The notes below the pieces were generated by a model that had not been told where the DNA came from, did not search any database, and saw only the letters and a program-made list of their open reading frames with translations. The position numbers and the translations under genes are program-made. A stretch of 16,167 bases of DNA from Streptomyces sp. WM6378. Lineage in GTDB: Bacteria > Actinomycetota > Actinomycetes > Streptomycetales > Streptomycetaceae. Of the stretch, positions 1 through 5,354 are shown one piece after another (position 1 is the first letter of the stretch; every line of letters starts with the position of its first letter). The stretch is from positions 1 through 16,167 of the forward strand of contig NZ_LGDD01000030.1 of the NCBI RefSeq assembly GCF_001279695.1. Reading direction: 5' to 3'.

Positions 1-330
1 GACGAGGCCGTCGTGCACCGGCGGGCCGGCCTTCTTGATACTGCCGCGCTTCTTGCCGAACACGCTCCACCAGTTGTTGTCCCGGCAGATCCGCCACGCG
101 GTCCTGTCAGCCATGCCGGATCCCGCGCTGCGGGCTTCGTCGGCCAGGAATCGGTAGCCGAACTCCGGATCCTCGCGGTGAGCGTCGGACAACGCGTCCG
201 CACGTGTGGCCTGCTCGAACTCGGCACCGGTCACCGGCCGCTCCAGCCAGCGGTAGTAGAGCTGGCGGGCAAGCTTCAGGACCCTGCACGTGACCGTGAC
301 TGGAATTCCGCCCGTGGCCAGCTCTTTCAC
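1..330 (-). CDS. IS3-family transposase OrfB, N-terminal part (runs off the left edge)
   Basis: This is the 5' part of the orfB (DDE integrase) gene of an IS3-type element. The GTG at 330 overlaps the TGA of orfA (GTGA), the usual IS3 arrangement, and the frame stays open for all 110 codons to base 1. The translation begins VKELATGGIPVTVTCRVLKL and continues with QLYYRWLERP, DPEFGYRFLADE and WRICRDNNWWSVFGKKRG. This is the HTH_21-like region that precedes the rve catalytic core in IS3 OrfB proteins. The DDE residues would lie outside the window, so completeness cannot be judged. In most IS3 elements OrfB is made by frameshifting from OrfA; here OrfA is itself broken, so fusion transposase production looks impaired. 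Confidence 0.85.
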   Translation of the reverse strand, partial: MKELATGGIPVTVTCRVLKLARQLYYRWLERPVTGAEFEQATRADALSDAHREDPEFGYRFLADEARSAGSGMADRTAWRICRDNNWWSVFGKKRGSIKKAGPPVHDGLV

Positions 331-649
331 GAGCGGGTAGATCCTTTTCCCGGCAGATGCGCCTGCGACAGGCAGGCCGCGGCCCGGCGCAGAACCTCGT
401 TCTCCTGCTCCAGCAGTTTGATCCGCCTGCGTGCTTCCCGTAGCTCCGCGTTGTCCTGGCCGGTCGTTCCGGGCTTCGTCACGTCGTCGATGCCCGCGCG
501 GCGATGTCCGCGCGGCGCATCCATTTCCACAGCGTCATCGCGTGCACTCCGAAGTCGGCGGCCACCTGCTCGACGGTCACGCCCGGGCCGCGGTTCCTCG
601 CGACCCGCACGACGTCCTCGCGGAACTCTTCCGGACAAGGCTTGGGCAC
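327..649 (-). pseudogene. IS3-family OrfA, frameshifted by a 14-bp tandem duplication
   Basis: OrfA is the small HTH protein of IS3 elements that binds the transposon ends. The N-terminal half starts at GTG 649, with GGAAGGA seven bases upstream, and reads MPKPCPEEFREDVVRVARNR, then VTVEQVAADFGVHAMTLWKWMRRADI, a typical IS3 helix-turn-helix. It then runs into a stop at 479. The second half, DNAELREARRRIKLLEQENE followed by VLRRAAACLSQAHLPGKGSTRS and the stop at 327, is the OrfA leucine-zipper coiled coil but lies in another frame. The break coincides with two adjacent near-identical 14-mers at 488-501 and 502-515. Removing one restores RADIDDVTKPGTT in one frame. Homology is clear; inactivation is inferred from the frame. 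Confidence 0.85.
488..515. repeat. 14-bp tandem duplication inside orfA
   Basis: On the plus strand CGATGCCCGCGCGG (488-501) is followed directly by CGATGTCCGCGCGG (502-515), 13 of 14 bases identical. Fourteen is not a multiple of three, so this duplication alone explains the orfA frameshift. The single mismatch means it has had time to diverge, or arose with an error. Confidence 0.85.
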
Positions 650-897
650 AGCGACATCCTTCCCACCCGCCCCACAGAGCAAGCCAGTTCAGATAACACC
701 CGATCGTGCACCAGCCCCCCCACGGCTACCCACCTGGGCATCTCAATGTCCGTTGACAGGGGGGCAGACGCCTCGCTGAGCACTCAAACACGGCGCGGCG
801 CGCGGCCCGGTCACACCAACCCGGCCTGAAACTCGGCGAAACCCTGCAGAGCACCCACTTGGATCCTCAAGATCCATTGTCAGGGTGTCCACTCCAC

Positions 898-925
898 GGG
901 GCGGGCCCCAGAAGGCCCTTGCCCC
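898..925 (-). terminator. GC-rich hairpin downstream of the 944 stop codon
   Basis: GGGGC-GGGCC, then a CCAGAA loop, then GGCCC-tt-GCCCC forms a strong stem with a two-base bulge. It lies about 20 bases beyond the minus-strand stop at 944-946, where a terminator for that reading frame would be expected. There is no clear T-run, as is common in high-GC actinobacteria. Confidence 0.45.
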
Positions 926-943
926 TCTGAGAGGAACACGCCA

Positions 944-1102
944 TCACAGGTAGGCGCTGACCGGATCGGCGAACTCGACTTTGGTGCGCCCCAGTGCGGA
1001 GTTGCCCATCAGGTGCGGCCTTCCTGCGCGCGCCCTGCGGTCGACCCGCTCCTGGCCTTCGGCGGATAACCCTGCACACGATCTCGGAGTATTCACTCTC
1101 GA
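944..1102 (-). pseudogene. Coding-like 3' remnant of an unrecognised gene
   Basis: On the minus strand a frame with natural-looking composition ends at TGA 944-946. It reads LSAEGQERVDRRARAGRPHL, then MGNSALGRTKVEFADPVSAYL and stop. I see no credible start codon upstream; the frame simply fades into AT-rich repeat DNA at about 1105. The hairpin at 898-925 lies just downstream, supporting a genuine gene end. I do not recognise the family. It is most likely the tail of a gene whose 5' part was lost, but chance open frame in GC-rich DNA is possible. Confidence 0.35.
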
Positions 1103-1120
1103 CGCTGGTCCAGAAACCTA

Positions 1121-1169
1121 ATTCCATGCACTTAATTCCATACTCCACAGTCCATATTCCATATTTCAT
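1121..1169. repeat. Degenerate 7-bp tandem repeat tract (ATTCCAT)
   Basis: Seven consecutive heptamers can be read: ATTCCAT, GCACTTA, ATTCCAT, ACTCCAC, AGTCCAT, ATTCCAT, ATTTCAT. Three are exact and three others differ at one to three positions. The tract is strikingly AT-rich for this DNA. It lies about 95 bases upstream of the first peptide cassette. It does not occur at the second cassette. Confidence 0.7.
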
Positions 1170-1279
1170 CGGATTCTGCCTGCAGACCCTGCTTCTGTGC
1201 GTTCGAAACGGGGATCTTGATGTTCACCCATTCGGCCGCCTCCCGGTGTCACGTCGGAAGGCACGGAGTGAGGCTGACC

Positions 1280-1390
1280 ATGAACAACGGGCTCACGGCT
1301 GCCGGTCGCCTCCGGCGCCCTGTCCCGGCCGTGTGGCGGTCGGGGTCAGCCGCTGCGCCAACCTCCAACCGACTCAAGGAGAACCCTCCC
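1280..1390 (+). other. Leader reading frame of peptide cassette 1 (possible alternative start)
   Basis: ATG 1280 follows GGAGTGAGG by eight bases and begins MNNGLTAAGRLRRP. It runs without a stop, in frame, into the peptide gene at 1391. Cassette 2 has the same arrangement at 4532 (MNNRFTAA), again in frame and stop-free. Nucleotide identity is high around this ATG (GAGGCTxACCATGAACAAC) and again at the KEN-x-P end, but low between. It may be an N-terminal extension, a translated leader that couples to the second start, or conserved untranslated sequence. The conserved AAGGAG before the MRRTAA start makes the short form more likely. Confidence 0.4.
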
Positions 1391-1588
1391 ATGCGCCGTA
1401 CCGCAGCCGTCATACTCGGCACCGCCTGTCTCCTCGGTCTCGCTGCCACTACCGCGACAGCAGCACCCAGCGCTCCCGGCACGAGCACCACCGCCAGTGC
1501 CCCCGTCGACTCCTGCGGTGTCGGGCCCTGTGAGAGCGTCTTCAACTTCAACATGGACAGCCAGGTCTCCGGCTGGGTCTGGCACTGA
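1391..1588 (+). CDS. Small secreted two-cysteine peptide, cassette copy 1
   Basis: A 65-residue protein of unrecognised family. Residues 1 to about 25 (MRRTAAVILGTACLLGLAAT, then TATAAPS) form a Sec signal peptide with AxA cleavage near residue 25. The mature part is about 40 residues: a Ser/Thr/Ala/Pro linker, then SCGVGPCESV, then FNFNMDSQVSGWVWH at the very C-terminus. The two mature cysteines could form one small disulfide loop. The ATG is preceded by AAGGAG with nine-base spacing, identical in its paralogue at 4667, which also shares the signal peptide, the CG-x-G-C motif, FNFN-x-DS and the final WH. No processing, export or modification gene lies beside it. Function is unknown: a secreted signalling, antimicrobial or envelope peptide are guesses only. 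Confidence 0.8.
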   Translation: MRRTAAVILGTACLLGLAATTATAAPSAPGTSTTASAPVDSCGVGPCESVFNFNMDSQVSGWVWH

Positions 1589-1599
1589 CTCACACCCAC

Positions 1600-1642
1600 G
1601 TTTTTCCTGATCGCCTGATCGTTCGGCCGGTATCGGAAAAAC
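1600..1642. repeat. Inverted repeat just after peptide gene 1
   Basis: GTTTTTCC (1600-1607) pairs with GGAAAAAC (1635-1642), and GAT/ATC continues the stem past one bulged base. It lies 11 bases past the stop codon and carries a T-run on one arm and an A-run on the other. It could be a terminator or a 3' RNA-stability element. Cassette 2 lacks an equivalent. Confidence 0.5.
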
Positions 1643-1652
1643 AGGAACACAT

Positions 1653-1685
1653 ATGGTCCCGGGACCATCACAGTTCCGGGGCCAT
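1653..1685. terminator. Hairpin closing peptide cassette 1
   Basis: ATGGTCCCGGGAC (1653-1665) pairs with GTTCCGGGGCCAT (1673-1685) over 13 positions, two of them G-U, with a seven-base loop. It ends just before the stop of the convergent gene at 1689, so it could serve both strands. The left arm GGTCCCGGGAC and the preceding ACACATA are shared with the hairpin after cassette 2. Confidence 0.65.
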
Positions 1686-1688
1686 GTA

Positions 1689-1910
1689 CTACGGCGCGAC
1701 GGGCGCCCCGACTCCAGCCGCACGCAGCCGTCGCCCCGGGGCCCGGATGCTCTGGACCACGACGTCGTCGTCCTCGTCCCAGGACAGGACGAGGTAGTTG
1801 GCGCCCGGGTACAGGGCGGTGAGGGTGTCGGCGATCGTGCGGGCCAGCCCGCGCGCGGTTGCCAGGGCAGCTTCGCGTGCGGTGGTGAAATGGTCGACGG
1901 TGGTAGGCAT
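1689..1910 (-). CDS. Small hypothetical protein (73 aa)
   Basis: A complete short gene starting at ATG 1910 with AAGGAG five bases upstream, an excellent ribosome site that decides the start. The protein reads MPTTVDHFTTAREAALATAR, GLARTIADTLTALYPGANYL, then VLSWDEDDDVVVQSIRAPG. An amphipathic helix at residues 8 to 32 is followed by an acidic strand-rich stretch. There is no signal peptide or membrane segment, so it is probably cytoplasmic. I do not recognise the family. It converges on peptide cassette 1, sharing the hairpin at 1653-1685. Upstream on the opposite strand is only a helicase-like remnant, so there is no operon context. Confidence 0.7.
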   Translation of the reverse strand: MPTTVDHFTTAREAALATARGLARTIADTLTALYPGANYLVLSWDEDDDVVVQSIRAPGRRLRAAGVGAPVAP

Positions 1911-1936
1911 TCCAGCTCCTTGCAGGAGGCCGGCGT

Positions 1937-2095
1937 GAGCAGCGGACCGTCATTCCGCGCCAGCACAGCGAACACATCACCATCGACGGCCAGGACCACC
2001 ACGTACGCCTCGGAGTGTGGCTCACCAACCAGAAAACCCGCCGCGACAAACTCAACGAACAGCAACTCGCCGACCTCGGCATCGACTGGGCGTAG
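1937..2095 (+). pseudogene. C-terminal remnant of a helicase-associated-domain protein
   Basis: The plus frame ending at TAG 2093-2095 reads REQRTVIPRQHSEHITIDGQ, then DHHVRLGVWLTNQKTRRDKL, then NEQQLADLGIDWA. This matches the helicase-associated (HA) repeat seen in multiple copies at the C-terminus of large Streptomyces DEAD/DEAH-like proteins. Its signature is LGVWL-x-N-x-K-x-RR-x-KL followed by L-x-LG-x-DW. Only one repeat survives. The frame opens at 1907 within the 5' end of the divergent 73-aa gene and has no start or helicase domain, so this is the tail of a deleted gene. The strong hairpin at 2157-2200 is probably its original terminator. Confidence 0.65.
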
Positions 2096-2156
2096 GCCGT
2101 CAGGGTGACCGCAGCCGCGGCCAGTCGTTGAACCGGCAGGTCAAGGAAGTGGAACG

Positions 2157-2200
2157 GCACGGAGGCCCCGGGAAACGGCATGGCCCCGGGGCCTCCGTGC
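2157..2200 (+). terminator. 16-bp perfect inverted repeat
   Basis: GCACGGAGGCCCCGGG (2157-2172) is perfectly complementary to CCCGGGGCCTCCGTGC (2185-2200) across a 12-base loop. It begins 61 bases after the stop of the helicase-like remnant and is a strong GC-type terminator candidate. Confidence 0.65.
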
Positions 2201-2707
2201 TGCCGGACACCCGCACCGCCGACCCGCTGCCGACAGCAGATCCGAGCCCACGCCTGTCCACGGACATGCAGGCCGCTCCCGCCGACCGACGGCGGATCCG
2301 GCCCCGAACTGCACGCCCACTGCCACAGGGTGCCCCCGCAGGGCGTCCCGCCCAAGCGGGCCCCCAGACAGGACGGGTGAGACGGGAGCACCGGCAGGCC
2401 CCCGGGCAGGACACCGCACTTCACCGGCAGTGAGCCGTGCGCTCCCGCAAACCTCCCCAGGGAGCGGGAGCGCACTCTTTCCAGGCGCACGCGGGACGAG
2501 CAGGGAGCACCCGCGTGGGGAACTGCCCGAGCGGGAGAGGGGACGAAAGCCCGCGCGGGCATCGCCGCTCCCCCATTACCTTTTCGGTGGCCCCGCAATG
2601 GGGCTCGCGGCCTCCGGGCCCGGCATGACTGCTGCCCCTGTTGACCATGATCTGAGGGGAACCGGTCCGGGATGCACGGGCAGACCGCTGATTAGCGCCT
2701 CTGTGTG
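2201..2707. other. No credible gene; hairpins only
   Basis: No frame on either strand has convincing protein composition, start and ribosome site. The stretch holds a terminator-like hairpin at 2437-2475 and a perfect 12-base palindrome GCCCGCGCGGGC at 2549-2560. It reads as intergenic debris between the helicase remnant and the IS110 remnant. Confidence 0.5.
2437..2475 (+). terminator. 12-bp perfect hairpin followed by TCTTT
   Basis: GTGCGCTCCCGC (2437-2448) pairs perfectly with GCGGGAGCGCAC (2464-2475) across a 15-base loop, followed by TCTTTCC. It looks like a rho-independent terminator reading rightward, but no recognisable plus-strand gene precedes it. The gene it served has probably been lost. 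Confidence 0.55.
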
Positions 2708-2929
2708 TCAAGCGGCTGCTGCAGGTTGCCGTTGCTGGTCTCGTTTCATGGTTCGGTAGACAACGTTCGAGAGGCGTCGCTTGAGGGCGTGGCGAGCCTC
2801 GGCGGGCGTCTTTCCTTCGGTGATCTTGCGCCGGTAGTACTCCTCGCCGCGGCTGCCGTCGCGGAGCCACATCGCGCGGGTGCCGGCCGGCGGCGGCACG
2901 CTAATCATGAGCCAGCCCCGCAGGGCGGC
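2708..2929 (-). pseudogene. IS110-family transposase, C-terminal remnant
   Basis: The minus frame from about 2929 to the stop at 2708 reads RAMWLRDGSRGEEYYRRKIT, EGKTPAEARHALKRRLSNVV, then YRTMKRDQQR. The YY-x-RK-x-x-EGKTPAEAR-x-ALKRRL-x-x-x-x-YR pattern is that of the extreme C-terminus of IS110-type (DEDD/serine) transposases. An in-frame TAG upstream at 2930-2932 and loss of both the DEDD domain and the catalytic-serine region show it is only a fragment. The ATG at 2908 is not a real start. It points opposite to the IS110 pseudogene at 3114 and appears to come from a different IS110 subgroup, so the two are independent relics. Confidence 0.65.
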
Positions 2930-3113
2930 GAGGAGCTATGCGGGCCCGTGGCCGACCGGCGCCCTGGGCGCTACGGCTACAGACCGAGCGTCTGAGGTCG
3001 ATTCAACAAATCAGGGGCATGACCACCGACTCCCGCGGGAGTGAGGGAGGCTCTTCATCATGTGGATGCCGGCAGTTGGTGCCGCGGGTGTGGCCTGTGG
3101 GTACGACCGGAGA

Positions 3114-3985
3114 GTGCACGTAATCGACACCAGTGACGTCGACGTCTATCTCGGCCTGGACGTCGGCAAGGGCGAACACCACTCCACCGCACTGACCCCG
3201 GCCGGGAAGCAGGCCTTCGACAAACGGCTCACCAACACCGAGCCGAAACTCCGCGAGGTCTTCACCAAGCTGCAGGCCAAGCACGGCACCGTACTCGTCA
3301 TGGTGGACCAGCCGGCTTCGATTGGCGCCCTGCCACTGCCCGTGGCCCGGGATGCGGGCTGCAAGGTCGCCTATCTGCCCGGCCTGACGATGCGTCGGAT
3401 AGCCGACCTCTACCCGGGCGAAGCAAAGACCGATGCCCGGGACGCTCCATCATCGCGGACGCCGCCCGCGCGATGCCGCACACCTGCGCGCCATCGACAT
3501 CGAAGACGAGACCATCGCCGAGCTGGAGATGATCGTGGGCTTCGACGACGACCTGGTCGGCGAGGCCACCCGCACCTCCAACCGGCTCCGCGGTCCGCTG
3601 ACCCAGATCCACCCGTCGCTGGAGAGTGTCCTGCGTCCGCGCGTCCAGCACCCGGCCGTGCTGCTGATGCTCGAACGCTTCGGATCTCCCGCCCAGTTGA
3701 ACTGTCCTTGACCAACGCAAGCTCCTCGTCACGAGGATCGAGGAACTCCTGGAGGCCCGCCCTCTTCGAAGGTCCTGATCTCGATGCCCGGAGTCCGGGT
3801 CAGGACCAGAGCCCGCACCCTCATCGACGTCGGCGACGGCAGCACCTTCCCTACCGCCGGGCACCTGGCCTCCTACGCAGGCCTGGCCTCCGCGACCAGG
3901 AGTTCGGGCTCCTCGATCCGCGGTGAACAGCCCTACCGCCGCGGCAACAAACAGCTCGAACAGGCCTTCTTCCTGGCGCCGGTCC
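3114..3985 (+). pseudogene. IS110-family transposase with frameshifts, internal deletion and lost 3' end
   Basis: The GTG at 3114 starts MHVIDTSDVDVYLGLDVGKG, the DEDD RuvC-like N-terminus. It continues in frame through VDQPASIGALPLPVARDAG and ADLYPGEAKTDARDA. A one-base loss near 3446 moves the frame (IIADAARAMPH), and another near 3491 gives RAIDIEDETIAELEMIVGFD, running to LERFGSPAQL. About 55 family residues are missing near 3700. The text resumes as LDQRKLLVTRIEELLEARPL, shifts again near 3770, and gives the Tnp20 region VGDGSTFPTAGHLASYAGLA, SSGSSIRGEQPYRRGNKQLE and AFFLA. Similarity stops at about 3978, before the conserved C-terminus. It cannot encode an active transposase. Confidence 0.9.
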
Positions 3986-4347
3986 TGCGACGTTCCCGCA
4001 GCCATCTCGCTCAACGCATAGGCCGTGGTCTTGAAGCCGTCAAAGTGATGGAACTCCCCCCAGGCCCCCAGCCGCAACGAGGCAAGCTCATCCAGCCTCA
4101 ACCGCTGGGTCCCCCACGGGTTAACGGCCACGATCCCATCGGGCCCGACCTCCAACCGGACCCGAAGAAGCGGCCACCAGAAGAAGACCGCGAAGCCGGC
4201 GGCCAGCGCCGACCACAGACCGGCCGACCGCCCCGTCGCCGCACCCGGAGCCAGCAACCACCCGACCCAGCAGACCACCGCCTTCACCACGACAACCGCC
4301 GGAATCACAAACCCCGCCAACCGAGCCGGACCGCCCACCCGCCACAT
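3979..4347 (-). pseudogene. PH-like membrane protein, 3' end lost at the IS110 scar
   Basis: Minus-strand frame starting at ATG 4347 (MWRVGGPARLAGFVIPAVVV). Two membrane helices follow at about residues 10-35 (LAGFVIPAVVVVKAVVCWVG) and 48-65 (LWSALAAGFAVFFWWPLL). A cytoplasmic strand-rich part then reads VRLEVGPDGIVAVNPWGTQR, LRLDELASLRLGAWGEFHHF. This resembles actinobacterial two-helix PH-domain (bPH-type) proteins, in which the second helix leads into a PH fold. The recognisable sequence ends near 3990, where the facing IS110 pseudogene also stops, so the C-terminal half is gone. GTG starts a little upstream are possible. The assignment to PH-domain proteins is by style only and is moderate; an unknown membrane protein is the alternative. 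Confidence 0.5.
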
Positions 4348-4531
4348 CAAAACCGGATCCCCACCCTGGTCACTCTTGCCGACATGGTGAGCCACGCCAG
4401 CTTGACCGAACCCATAGGGGCCCCCGCATAGGCGGCGTTCGCTTCCCGGCAGGCTCCGGGGAGGAATCTTGCTCTTCACTCGTTCAGCCGCTCTCCGCTG
4501 TCACAGCAGGAGGTCCAGGGAGAGGCTAACC

Positions 4532-4666
4532 ATGAACAACAGGTTCACGGCTGCCGTCGCCTGGCGCCCTACCGGCGCACGCCCGTCCGCACGGACACCC
4601 AAGGGCCGGCCCGGGCCAGCCACCGAGCCAACCCCAACTGACTCGACACAAAAGGAGAACCTTCCC
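4532..4666 (+). other. Leader reading frame of peptide cassette 2 (possible alternative start)
   Basis: ATG 4532 follows GGGAGAGG by about six bases and starts MNNRFTAAVAWRP, in frame and stop-free with the peptide gene at 4667. It mirrors the leader at 1280 in cassette 1, though 24 bases longer. Upstream, TCTTG, TTCAC, TTC-x-GCCGC and TGTCAC blocks also match between cassettes, so homology begins at about 4468. Whether it is translated is undecided. Confidence 0.4.
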
Positions 4667-4852
4667 ATGCGCCGTACTGCCGCCATCATCCTTGGAGCCG
4701 CCTGCCTCCTCGGCCTCCCCGCCACCGCCGCAACAGCAGCCGCCCCCACCCACACCGCCACTGCCAGCAGCCCCAGCGACGAGTGCGGCCAGGGCTGCCA
4801 CGACAACGACTTCAACTTCAACCAGGACAGCGGCGTGGGCAACTGGCACTGA
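4667..4852 (+). CDS. Small secreted two-cysteine peptide, cassette copy 2
   Basis: A 61-residue paralogue of the peptide at 1391. The signal peptide MRRTAAIILGAACLLGLPAT plus AATAA is nearly identical and should be cut after residue 24 or 25. The mature part is THTATASSPSDECGQGCHDN, then DFNFNQDSGVGNWH. Shared with copy 1 are CG-x-G-(P)-C, FNFN-x-DS, a glycine-bearing spacer and the terminal WH. The inner FNMD of copy 1 is FNQD here, and VSGWVW is reduced to VGNW. The ATG follows AAAAGGAGAACCTTCCC, the same ribosome site as copy 1. The gene is flanked by matching leader and hairpin sequences, so the whole transcription unit was duplicated. Substitutions and indels with intact frames suggest both copies were kept under selection. 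Function unknown. Confidence 0.8.
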   Translation: MRRTAAIILGAACLLGLPATAATAAAPTHTATASSPSDECGQGCHDNDFNFNQDSGVGNWH

Positions 4853-4916
4853 CCCACCCCCACTGTTCCCCACACCACCCACAGCACACAGGTGGCCAAG
4901 GAACATAGAGACACAT

Positions 4917-4957
4917 AGGGTCCCGGGACACGGCCACAGCCACAGTCCCGGGACCCT
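4917..4957 (+). terminator. 13-bp perfect hairpin closing peptide cassette 2
   Basis: AGGGTCCCGGGAC (4917-4929) is perfectly complementary to GTCCCGGGACCCT (4945-4957), with a 15-base loop. The left arm and its preceding ACACATA match the hairpin after cassette 1. It starts 65 bases past the stop codon. Confidence 0.7.
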
Positions 4958-5063
4958 GCATGCCCGACACCAGCCACCAGACTCCCCAGGTCCTCCGACC
5001 GGGATCAGCCGCCGAACCGGCACGGCATTGGTTCATCGTGCCCTTGTCACGGGCTGTCCTGTG

Positions 5064-5084
5064 CACGGGTAGGCCGTACCCGTG
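5064..5084. repeat. 8-bp perfect hairpin
   Basis: CACGGGTA (5064-5071) and TACCCGTG (5077-5084) are perfect complements around GGCCG. There is no nearby gene end to make it clearly a terminator. Confidence 0.5.
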
Positions 5085-5142
5085 GAGGTTGTCCATGTTG
5101 AAGTCCAAGGTGGGCCGTCCTGTGCGCGGTGGTGCAAAGACG

Positions 5143-5162
5143 CCAGGGGATCGCTCCCCTGG
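5143..5162. repeat. 8-bp perfect hairpin with tetraloop
   Basis: CCAGGGGA (5143-5150), TCGC loop, TCCCCTGG (5155-5162). A very stable compact stem with no T-run and no adjacent intact gene; role unclear. Confidence 0.55.
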
Positions 5163-5354
5163 GGTGGCACCAGCCTCATCCGGTGTCTTCACGTTTCAAC
5201 GCCGCATGCCCAACTCCCCATGGGCGGCAGGACTTACCGCAGCTCCACGCGCGTATTGAGCCTCGCCCCTGCCGGAGGCGACGGCCGAAATCTGGCGGCG
5301 GGCCGCATTTTCATAACGTTCGCGGCGCTGTTGGTATGGCGGTCCACGGCGTGA

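Larger units (their letters stand above)
4853..5354. other. Mostly non-coding stretch after cassette 2
   Basis: No convincing gene. It contains the cassette hairpin (4917-4957), two further perfect hairpins (5064-5084 and 5143-5162) and a minus-strand stretch at 5088-5105 that would encode DFNMDN, echoing the peptide motif. Open frames here have shadow-like composition and no ribosome sites. Confidence 0.5.

Noticed and set aside
650..900. Terminal inverted repeat of the left IS3 element
   Set aside because: The other end of the element is outside the window, so no pair of ends can be compared and the boundary cannot be set.
1121..1169. CRISPR array
   Set aside because: The units are only 7 bases with no spacers.
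867..1169. A 100-residue minus-strand protein starting in the heptamer tract (MKYGIWTVEYGIK)
   Set aside because: The start is simply the translated repeat, there is no ribosome site, and the neighbouring frame ending at 944 looks more coding-like.
1391..1588. Calling the small peptide a lasso peptide, lanthipeptide or other named RiPP precursor
   Set aside because: No cyclase, protease, dehydratase or dedicated transporter gene is nearby, and an ordinary Sec signal peptide is present, which most such precursors lack.
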